The translations under genes and the position numbers were made by a program. The notes under the pieces were generated by a model. It did no database searches. It was not told where the DNA came from and was given only the letters and a program-made list of their open reading frames with translations. DNA of 64,000 bases from Glebionis coronaria (lineage: Eukaryota; Streptophyta; Magnoliopsida; Asterales; Asteraceae), in the NCBI GenBank assembly GCA_025667525.1, contig JANFOE010000190.1, positions 1,800,501-1,864,500 on the forward strand. The letters are read 5' to 3'. Positions within the stretch are counted from its first letter, which is position 1. Each line of letters begins with the position of its first letter. Shown here piece after piece: positions 44,589 to 53,365 of the stretch.

Positions 44589-45980
44589 ATGGATTATTAT
44601 GAACCAAACCCGGTTTCTAATTCTTCCCACCCGATGAACTACTATGAGCCACAATCATGCTATAATTCAGGTTTTCAACATTTTGAGCCCCCACATCACA
44701 TCCTCACTCATCAATCTTCTCAGCAAACTAGTCTTGATCAACAACTCACTTCTTTGAATGACATTCTAGAAAGTATGGCTCAACTTCGAGCTGACTTACA
44801 TCAGGAAAGGCAACCGTTGCTTGATGTGGACGAAATCTTGAAAACCACCGACACCTTTTTGAGCCAATTTCGTCGTTTTCCCTTCTTTTCTACACCTAAA
44901 TGTTTACTTACAGCGTGGGATAGAATTGGTGAAATTGAACATACTCGGGGCGATGAACAACAAAAGTTGCTGCATGAGCTTCTTAAAGATGTGGAGGTTA
45001 TCAAGGAAGAGTTAGCCGACTACGTCACTCCTAACTGGACTCGTCCCATCTATTATGATGATGACGACGACGATGATGTCTACACTTTCAACCAATCTTC
45101 TGAAGTTGCTACTCCTACTGTCGATGTTCCTACTGTATCTAAGAATCTCGATTCGTTGAATGAGCTGAGTGATGTTGTTCTCGACAAAGTATTGGATGAT
45201 GAGGTTTGTGACTTACCTAATATGGAGCCTGAGGACGACATTGCTCTTACAGAAGAGGTCGATCCTAGTGATGACGATTCTTCTCTCTGCTATGAGAATT
45301 TCACTTTTGAAATTTCTCAATCTCCACCGGGAGATACGGGTGATGATGATTTATTCTCTCCGGTTTACGAGAAGTTCACCGATGAACATGATCTTGTGGA
45401 TGAGGTGGAAGACGTACTTCTTCGCGATAGATTACGGAAAGTGCACCTTCTTATTGCTCAAATCGAAGAGTTGACTTCTCTTGATATTTCCAAGCCTTTA
45501 CCTCCATCTACTCCTACCGTTGAAGATAATGACCCATTGCTGGAAGAAATCGACATTCACTCCATGCCTCCAGGTATTGATGATTCTGACATGGAGGGGG
45601 ACATTATATTTTTTGATAATTTGTTGCAGGAAGATCTTGTCCAAAGTCCCCCTCCCGAGCACCTTTCATCCTCCCCTTTAGCCACTATCACGGAGGATGA
45701 GTGCTTTGACCCGGGAGGTGACATTGATTATGCTATGATTGATAACAATACGGCTTTGCCGTTTGCTCAGCATCCATTGTCTTTGGGGGATGACAATGTG
45801 CTTACTATACCCAACCCACCTCTCGTGGATCTTGAATTCACATACTATACGTATGTTGAAAGGACCTTTCTCCCTTTTAAGACTTACTCCCCCGCCTCTC
45901 CTTTGTTGATGTCCACCGGGAACAAGGACAAGGTCTTTGATCCTGGTATCACACTCGAGGCTTCCCCATGGACCATTTAA
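44589..45980 (+). CDS. Acidic protein of element C (C-terminal part)
   Basis: 463 codons, same frame as the zinc-knuckle ORF, ATG at 44589, stop TAA 45978-45980. It begins with two Tyr-rich repeats (MDYYEPNP, MNYYEPQS). A helical stretch follows (LTSLNDILESMAQLRADLHQ), then a seven-Asp run after RPIYY, then long acidic and Pro/Ser-rich sequence with little predicted order. Near the end are DECFDPGGD and KVFDPGITLE, recalling the IFDPGI motifs at the end of the element A polyprotein. The middle also has VEDVLLRDRLRKVHLLIAQIE, likely helical. No protease, RT or integrase. The role is unknown; a Gag-like accessory or RNA-binding partner is a guess. Confidence 0.75.
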   Translation: MDYYEPNPVSNSSHPMNYYEPQSCYNSGFQHFEPPHHILTHQSSQQTSLDQQLTSLNDILESMAQLRADLHQERQPLLDVDEILKTTDTFLSQFRRFPFFSTPKCLLTAWDRIGEIEHTRGDEQQKLLHELLKDVEVIKEELADYVTPNWTRPIYYDDDDDDDVYTFNQSSEVATPTVDVPTVSKNLDSLNELSDVVLDKVLDDEVCDLPNMEPEDDIALTEEVDPSDDDSSLCYENFTFEISQSPPGDTGDDDLFSPVYEKFTDEHDLVDEVEDVLLRDRLRKVHLLIAQIEELTSLDISKPLPPSTPTVEDNDPLLEEIDIHSMPPGIDDSDMEGDIIFFDNLLQEDLVQSPPPEHLSSSPLATITEDECFDPGGDIDYAMIDNNTALPFAQHPLSLGDDNVLTIPNPPLVDLEFTYYTYVERTFLPFKTYSPASPLLMSTGNKDKVFDPGITLEASPWTI

Positions 45981-45988
45981 TTCGGGGA

Positions 45989-46045
45989 CGAGTCAGGCTC
46001 GTGACTCGGTCAACAAAAACAAGCGCTTTTTGGGAGGCAACCCAA
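45989..46045 (+). other. Post-ORF hairpin pair, element C
   Basis: CGAGTCA GGCTCG TGACTCG at 45989-46008 (perfect 7-bp stem), then TTGGG AGGCAA CCCAA at 46030-46045. They start eight bases after the ORF stop, as in B. Confidence 0.75.
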
Positions 46046-46333
46046 TTATCTATCTATTTTCATCATAAGTGTAGGGGGGAGTCCCCGTTGGAGTTTCTTG
46101 TTTTCTTTCTTATCATTGCAGGGATTAGAGCTTCAAAGACACACTCTTGATGACTCTTGACGCACCGTGATTCCGTGTTCCCTTCTTCCCGGTTCTATCC
46201 TAAACTCTTTTCGATTCACTATTTTATATTTCTCAATATTAAAATAGGAATCTCTTTAGTTGTCTCCTCCTTAGCGAGATTTAAACAAAGTGCACAATGT
46301 CCTAAGTGTAGGGGAGTTTACTCCCACATGCTT

Positions 46334-46373
46334 AAACATTGAGGACAATGTTTATCTTAAGTGTAGGGGGGAC
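46334..46373 (+). other. Internal AGGA-loop hairpin plus purine tract, element C
   Basis: AAACATTG AGGA CAATGTTT at 46334-46353, then AAGTGTAGGGGGGAC. Same as in B and A. Confidence 0.8.
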
Positions 46374-47951
46374 TTCTATCGAAGTTAAGTGGTCTTTTCC
46401 TTGTATTTGTCCTCATTTTAACCAGAAAATCGATTTTTCGACATTTTTCAAAATTTTTAATCTATTTTGGCCTATTAGTTTTTCCCTTTTGTATAGCTAT
46501 TTTCTTTCTTTGCTTGAATAAATGTTTAATAAGTGGTTTAATTTTCAAACGTTGTGAATCTTTTGACTCAATCCGAGTTTACTCTAGCTAGTATCCTTAA
46601 CGTGTTTAAGTCAAGTTTTGCTAGGCTTTTATATAGGGAGCTATAAAACGCGAAAGTCTTAACTCTCACGGGTTAAGAACAAGAACTTTTCGCAAGTTTC
46701 TATAATTGATCCTAGAGAGTCGTTTATCAAGGGAACTTTAAGATGCGATTTCTAAACTTGAAAGAGTCTAAGAATTTGCAAGATCCTATAGACAACTCGA
46801 AAACCCAAAACTTTGATTTAATTGGCTAAGTATCCACGAGTCTCATTACTTGAGATTTTAAACTGTGGAGAACGAGAGATGATAGAGCCAATTATAAGTC
46901 GGTATTCTTTCGTGAATTTATGTGAGTTAATTATAAGCCTATTCTCCCATCGCTTGCTAATAAATTTATCTGCTAATAAATAAGGTTGTACGATTTGAAA
47001 AGTTACTTAGCTTCTAGCCCCAGATCGTTTAAAAGTTGCTCGGTAATGACGAGAGTTCATAGCCAAGGCATAACTTATGAAGCGGGGCGCGAAGATTGGC
47101 GAGTCCGAAAAGGCCCTAACAAGGCATGAGGGCTATGTTTTGTTGCTAAAGATCCAAAAGTGATGTGAAGAATCATTTATCGAAAATCAATATGAAGGAT
47201 CGAGACACACGACGAAAAGCAAAAACTCCCAAAAAGTCATGGAGAAGTGTATCCGAAAAGACCCTAACAAGGTATGAGGATAAATAGATCCAAGTCAATG
47301 AAGGAGGCGGATCGTTGTATATCAAAATCCAAAATAAAGATTGGAGAAAAATGAAGAAGTCGTGGTCCATATATGAAGAATCTCTCAACAATTCCAAGAG
47401 AAGAAATTCCAATTATGAAGAGAAGACCATTATTTCATGAACGTCTCTCAAGATTTGAAGTATGAAGTCGCTGCCAAATATCGGCCCGAGAAAGGTCTCA
47501 AATCGCGAACCAAGTTATGCCAAGATATGAACTTTTTGATATCCCGAGAAGCAGTTTTAAAAGATTTGGTCCTTTAGCTAACTATTGATTAAATCGTACA
47601 CTTTATTTTCAGACTTAATAATTATCGAAATAAGTCAAACAATGCATCTTCGTGATCATTCAAGACAAATAATAAAATATAAGAGATAACCATAGGAATA
47701 AGGGAGTCTAAGTGAATAATTGGCCCACATAAGTTCGTGTTAGTTTACTAACTTATAATAACAATGATCTCGTTTTTAAGCTTGGTATGGAGAAAGTGAA
47801 AAGTTGAGGATGATGATTATTCATGACATTTTCAAAACCCAAGGTATGCTTTTAATTTCTTTGCTTTGCATTTTTATAATTTTCTATCTCTTTAATAAGG
47901 GCCAACGTGGATTGATTATGATGAAAAATGTAAACATGCTTTGTAACTAAT

Positions 47952-47992
47952 GCATTGCATGAGGACATTGCAATGGTCAAGTGTAGGGGATT
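47952..47992 (+). other. Bulged hairpin and 3' polypurine tract, element C
   Basis: CATTGCATG AGGA CATTGCAATG, then AAGTGTAGGGGATT directly before the 3' LTR. Confidence 0.8.
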
Positions 47993-49687
47993 TGATAGGT
48001 GTGTAAACACCCATCCTTTTTACCACTTAATTACAATAATAACCGAGCCAAAACGTGTATTTTATGTCATTTATGTCGGAATTATGCGTGGTTTGTGTTT
48101 TTGTTGTGATCTAGGACGAAAAGGTGAAAAGTGGAGAAAACACGGGATTTTACGGGCTTTTATAGAAGAAAAAGACGAAAGATGAAGTCGAAAGATCAAG
48201 AGTGGAAAAAGAACGGAAGTCCAAGACCAATTCTGAAGATTTATCGAAGAAAAAGTCAAAGATGGAAGTTTACTAAAAAGCCGAAGAACTCGAGTCTTAT
48301 TTATGAAGAAAATACAAGACGAGTTTGAAGAAATCCCAAGACAAAGTCCAAGTATTAAGAAGACTAACAAAAGATTAAAGAGATCAAGGACCCAAGTGTG
48401 CAATTAAGAGAAAGAAGAAAGAGGGAGGAAGCTTCCTAAGCTCCTCCCTAATCTCCCTATAAATACCAACCAACCTCATTTGTTGAGAGTGTTGGTGGCT
48501 TGACAACCCATCCTTCCACCATTTTCATTTTCATGTTCTTTACTTTTATGCACCTTAATCTTCATGTAATGCACCTTTAATTTTCTTTTAATTCCAAGTA
48601 AGTTTTCATTTAATTGTTGTTAATCTTTACTTTATTGTTAATCTCCTCCTTCCTTTCTTGCTTAACTTGTTCTTAATCTTTGTGTTCATGTTCTTGAGTT
48701 TTCTTATTTTCAATCAAGTGGGTTTTGATTGATTTGGCTTTGTTTGTTAGTTTTGATGATTTGTGTTGATTGATTATTGTTAGTTGATGTTTATTGGTCG
48801 TTTTGGTTTAATCTTTTGGTTTGATTTGTTTAGATTTGTTCAAATCCGTGTCTCCTGTTTACTCGTCTGCTTTACTGTTCTTGCCCAGAAATCTTTCCGA
48901 ATAGCCGCTTAATTTTGTCCCTTATTCGGAATATTGGTTATTCCGAATGGTTTGATTTCTTGATTCCCTATTCGGAATATCTTAATATTCCGCATAGGAA
49001 ATCCTATTCGGAATATCTTAATATTCCGCATAGGAAATCCTATTCGGAATATCTTAAATATCCCGCATAGGAACCCTATTCGGAATGTTCAGATTATTCC
49101 GCATAGGGGGACTTTCCGAATAGAGCATATTTTCCGCATAGTCAATTTTATTCCGCATAGCTTTACTTTCCGCATAGGCTCGATTTTCCGCATAGTACTA
49201 TTTTCCGCATAGAGTCATTTTTCCGAATAACCTTTTTATTTTTTATTTCCGCATAGCTTAATTTTCTCTTTTTATTCCGCATAGGCACTTTTATTCCGAG
49301 TAACCAATTTATTCCGCATAGTCTTATTTTATTCCGAATGGAGTTTTCAGTCTTAGTTTTTAAACTTTATTTTTTCCCGCCTTTTCTTTATTTGCACTTT
49401 TACTCGCTTTCCTTTTATTTGAAGTTTTAAATTGCGTCATTTATTTTTATTACCTTTAAATTTCTCGTCATTTATTTCCCGTCAAGTTTTAATCTTTCAT
49501 TATTGTCTCCTTTTACCGTCTTTACTTTATCTTTAATTGTTCCGAGTCTTTATTTTCCTTTAGTTTTAGACAACGACCACTCTTTATTTGATTCACCAAG
49601 AACAACTAATCTCGCACAATTAACCAGAGATCAATTCGAAGAGATTCCGAGAAAACGAACTTTAATTGATACAAAATCTCTACATTA
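47993..49687 (+). repeat. 3' LTR of element C
   Basis: 1695 bp, the same length as the 5' LTR. Differences seen by eye: GTTTATG/GTTTGTG, GGAGGAAAC/GGAGAAAAC and CAATTTAATT/CAATTTTATT. Confidence 0.93.
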
Positions 49688-49692
49688 CTCGT

Positions 49693-51901
49693 CTTAGACT
49701 TTTGTCCAATGACTTTATCAAAATAACAATTATGTATACATATGATGATTTTATAAATATGATGATGATCAAGTGGGTTTAGACATCTTTACTTATTAAT
49801 TATAGTGTTTATGTGTTGTTAATTTTCAAGACTAGTTACACTAGTTTAACTTGTTTACATTTTAAAGCCCAATGGGGCTATTACAAGCCCAATACTATTC
49901 ATTAGCCCAATTATACTTTTATATCCGTATTTATACTTTATATGTTGGGCCCAAATGGGTTAAGCCCAATAAATAAGTTTATAAGTGTTTAACTTATTTA
50001 GTTAAATTATTAGTCCAAATATGCTAACTTAGCTCGTTAATGTCCGTATGTCATATAGTTCGGGTTTTATCGGTTTTTACTTGTATTAGGTACTTATACA
50101 TCAGTATATGACTTTTAAAAACTTTACATTAGACGGGTTTGATCGTCTAAGTTTTAATTGGCGAAAAACGTTAATTTTACGGTAATAGCCGAAAAAGTCG
50201 TAAAAATCATGTTTATAGTTTTTATACTTATAAATCTTATTCAACTACCATTTTTATAAAGTGTCCATTTATTTAACCTTATACATATTTATATAAATGA
50301 AATTTATAAGTTAGTAGGTTTTAATTCACATTTTATACTATATTAGTTTGAGTGCTTATATAATACTATTAAACATTAATTCTTCAAAATCTGATATTTA
50401 GTTTCATGTTCACCAAAACAGCCATATCTTGAGTTCTATATGGATATAGAAGCCCAAATTTTTATGGCATAAACTACATGATATGTTCTCCATTTAACTC
50501 TCCTATGGATACTGTTGAATCAGCCTCTACGTATTTTATAAAATTCGTCCAAAACAATGTACTCAGATTTGCACTCTAAACTTGTTTTGATCATATCTCA
50601 CTCATTTTTATGATTCCATTGCATGGCCAACTCTCACATGTGTACAAGTCTCAATACTCACTGTATATCAATTCATCTATACCATTTTATCAGTTCATCA
50701 TATGGTTATTTACTGTTTTTATACAGCCTACTAAATTAAGCAAGATTAACCATTTTTACATATAGTTTTTCATCTTTTTACCCATGTTTATCAACACCAA
50801 TTCCCCACATAATATTTTTATCATCATATATTCATCATATACATATACAATAAGAAATAAAATACATGATTACATAATAAAAATAACAAGAGGATGGGAA
50901 GAACAATCTTTATACCACCAAGATGATGTAGGTTGTGATTAAGACATGGATTTTGATGGAAGAACTTGTGGTAGATCAACACCAATCTTCATGGCCACCA
51001 ATACTTGTAAACTTTATGTAGAAATCAACCCTTGGACATCACCAAATCTTCTCCTTGGATGTTAAAATCACCACCAATCAATAGAGCTTGAAAAGGGCTT
51101 CATCATATGTGTGAATAACATATGATTTCATGGTTAAATTTGATCAAATGTGGGTGTTTAGGGGTGGTTCTTGGACGAAATTTAGAGGGAAAAGGGGAGG
51201 GAGTGAGTTGTTTTGCATGTAGGAAAATGAAACTAGGTGTTTTGTTTTGGTGGTTTTAGTTGGTAGTTGCTTACTTTGTAAGCTTAGGCTTACATGTGTA
51301 AGCTTAGTAGTTATAAGGGTGCCACATCAAGAGATGTGGTGTCCTCTTTTGGGCCGTCCCTTTTAGTGGGGTGGGATAAACTTGTTTTGTCCCATCCCGC
51401 TAATTTACGGGTATTCCTCGATTCTAGTTTCCTCGATTTGCGCGCCCTCGGGTCGTTTTACGAAAAACGTTTCTATAAATTATGAATCAACGACACAAAA
51501 CGAATCTAATAAAAATTGTTTCATCAAAAACGGAGTTCGAAAACGTAAATACGTAATCCTAAGGTTTCCGGTTTAGTCGTAAAGGACGTTAAATTATAAT
51601 CGTAAGTCCTAATATCTTCTCGTAAATTTGTGAGTTTATGAACCATCACAAATTTAAAATCTCAAAATAATATTCACGGATAAATTTATTTTCTGAAATG
51701 TCGGACTGTCACCAAAAACGGTGTATGTAAACGTAGGCACGTAACGTAGAATCCTCCGGTTTAGACGTAGTCGATGCTACTTCAAGACGTAAATCCAAAT
51801 TTCTTCCTATAAATGAGTGACTTCATAATATAACATTAAAATAATGTTTTTAAATAATACTTGAGAATAAAATATCAACCATAAATTGACGGATTGTCAC
51901 A
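49693..51901 (-). repeat. 5' LTR of element D, second part
   Basis: Continues the D LTR after C and its target duplication (49688-49692). It matches 33492-35675 and ends GGATTGTCACA at 51901. The ORF that begins MCKLSSYKG is present in both LTR copies with different length and is not supported as a gene. Confidence 0.9.
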
Positions 51902-51906
51902 CCTTT

Positions 51907-52199
51907 TGCCACATTCTGATTGCTTTCCAACGAGTGCTTTCCGATCAAATTCCGACCAGGCATTCCGATGGGTTTAATTTCTTGCTTTTACAAAGTTTTC
52001 AAGTTTTAAATTTATTACGTTTTAATTTTTAAAGCTTCTATTTTTACTCAACGACATTTTTATATTTGCTTATTGTTTAAAATAGTTAATCAAACCATTT
52101 TATTTGTCCACCAAGAACGACTGAGTCGCACTAATTACTTGTAATCAATTCGAAAAGATCGGTTTAAAGAACGTTCATACGAGGTAAACCCTTGTATCA
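51907..52199 (+). repeat. 3' LTR of element B, second part
   Basis: Continues the B LTR after D and the CCTTT duplication at 51902-51906. It ends CCCTTGTATCA. Relative to 22620-22730 it lacks about 75 bases between two GTTTTAATTT/GTTTAATTTTT repeats, so it is a short-repeat deletion. Confidence 0.88.
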
Positions 52200-52204
52200 A
52201 CCAT
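52200..52204. repeat. Target-site duplication of element B, right
   Basis: ACCAT, matching 21219-21223. The copia frame resumes at 52205. Confidence 0.9.
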
Positions 52205-52844
52205 CTTTGTTCTTCTTGTGAGTTGGGGAAAGCAAAACGGAAGTCTTTCAAAACAAAGACTACCCCAAGCTCAAAAGGACGATTGGAACTTCTACACATG
52301 GATTTATGTGGTCCCATGCGTGTAGAGAGTATTAACGGGAAAAAGTATATTCTCGTGATTGTTGATGATTACTCTAGATACACATGGACTTTCTTCTTAA
52401 GGTCCAAAGATGAAACACCATAGGTTCTCAAAAACTTTCTCAAGATGATACAACGCAATCTTCAAGCTCAAGTCTTAACCGTAAGAACGGATAGGGGTAC
52501 TTTAATTATTGAACAAGAACTTGAAATATTACTTTCAAGAAGAAGGCATCAAACATCAAACGTGTATTGCTCGAACTCCTGAACAAAATGACATTTTTGA
52601 AAGACGGAACCGTACTTTGGTTGAGGCTACTCGAACAATGGTTTCTCCTTCAAAATTACCGCTATTCTTCTGGCTGAAGCAATTGCAACTGCCTGTTATA
52701 CGCAGAATCGTTCTCTCGTCATCCCTAGACATGAAAAGACACCTTACCACATCATCAATGGCAGGAAACCTACTGTCAAATTCTTTCACGTATTTGGATC
52801 TTTATGCTACATTCTTAAAGACGGTTAGAATCTCGACAAGATGA
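52205..52844 (+). pseudogene. Copia integrase
   Basis: Begins with the CxxC half of the zinc finger (CSSCELGKAKRKSF), then the core: LLHMDLCGPMRVESINGKKY with the first Asp, VDDYSRYTWTFFLRSK, VRTDRG with the second Asp, and RTPEQNDIFERRNRTLVEAT with the Glu. This would insert the copia DNA into the host genome. TAG at 52421-52423 and frameshifts near 52500 and after 52690 make it non-functional. Confidence 0.88.
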
Positions 52845-53365
52845 AAGAAAAAGATGATGCATGTATTTTTGTGGGGTATGCTACATTGTCGAAAGGATAT
52901 CGGGTCTATAACAAGAGAACAAAGATCATTGTCGAAACAATACATGTGAACTTTGACGAATTGCCACAAATGGTACTTGATCACAACAACTCAAGTCCCG
53001 CAACTCAATGTCCATCAATGACACCTACACAAAACAGTGTATGTCCCGTGCAAGAATGTCAAGAAAGTACTCCTATAGAAGACTCGGCGGATTCGACACA
53101 AATGAATGAGTTGGTTGATTTATATGATCCATTGTTTGATGAATATTACTGTGGAAACAGTCAAGTTGTGTCAAAGCCTTCCGCTGTCAATACTACTGAT
53201 GCACCTGAACAAAATCAACAAGACACAACTACATCTACTTCAGCAACCGTTGCTCAAGAGACAATTCCATTCGATACTTACCAAACTCAAGAAACTGTCA
53301 TACAACCAACATCACCAACCGTCAATGATGAAGGAGGAAACAACAATCAAGCAGTCGATGCACAA
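52845..53365 (+). pseudogene. Copia integrase-RT connecting region
   Basis: KEKDDACIFVGYATLSKGYRV and VNFDELPQM are the conserved end of the copia integrase region. A low-complexity Gln/Thr/Ser/Pro-rich linker follows, leading to RT in intact elements. It is cut at 53365 by the LTR of F, so the last codons of the open frame up to 53389 belong to F, not to copia. RT is outside the window. Confidence 0.85.

Larger units (their letters stand above)
45981..47992 (+). other. 3' noncoding region of element C
   Basis: 2 kb, colinear with 28911-30950 of B, no ORF. Four purine tracts AAGTGTAGGGG (about 46068, 46305, 46359, 47978), the post-ORF hairpin pair, the internal AGGA-loop hairpin, and the bulged hairpin before the 3' LTR. 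Confidence 0.82.
42281..49687 (+). mobile_element. Element C: young non-autonomous Athila-like element with one novel ORF
   Basis: 7407 bp, both LTRs 1695 bp with three differences found by eye, tRNA-Asp-type primer-binding site, one long frame (44181-45980) and 2 kb of 3' noncoding DNA ending in a polypurine tract. No gag capsid domain, protease, RT, RNase H or integrase is present. LTR, leader and 3' region are homologous to B. It is inserted in the 5' LTR of D with CTCGT duplications. It must use enzymes from another element, most simply a B-like Athila. Confidence 0.92.
32263..51901 (-). mobile_element. Fossil chromovirus element D, carrying insertion C
   Basis: A Ty3-gypsy element on - with LTRs at 32263-35675 and 41055-51901 (the second interrupted by C), ends TGTGACAATCC…GGGTGTTACA on its own strand, and CCTTT duplications. 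The 5.4 kb inner part has no open frame but retains pieces of protease-RT linker, RT, integrase and C-terminal/chromodomain region in the right order on -, so it is a degenerate chromovirus of the Tekay/Del type. The LTRs still look very alike, although the coding part is shredded. Confidence 0.88.
21224..52199 (+). mobile_element. Athila-type element B with full gag-pol, carrying insertions D and C
   Basis: A Ty3-gypsy element on + with LTRs at 21224-22892 and 30951-52199 (the second split by D), tRNA-Asp-type primer-binding site, gag-protease-RT-RNase H-integrase in one ancestral frame, and a 2 kb 3' noncoding region. ACCAT flanks it. Without D it is about 11.3 kb. The polyprotein region 23171-28910 contains two one-base losses and four premature stops. 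It is the only member of the A/B/C group here that once had its own polymerase and integrase. Confidence 0.92.
2429..53365 (+). mobile_element. SIRE-like Ty1-copia element S, 5' portion, thrice interrupted
   Basis: A copia retrotransposon can be followed in order through the window: 5' LTR, methionine-tRNA-type primer-binding site, long leader, gag with zinc knuckle, long coiled-coil extension, protease (DSG), GAG-pre-integrase and integrase. Elements A (4087-16930) and B (21224-52199, itself carrying D and C) are inserted in it, and F starts at 53366. When A and B are removed together with one copy of each target duplication, the copia frame resumes exactly at both junctions. Its RT, RNase H and 3' LTR are outside the window. 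The long coiled-coil region after gag points to the SIRE (Sirevirus/Maximus) lineage. It is dead: many in-frame stops and several frameshifts. Confidence 0.85.
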
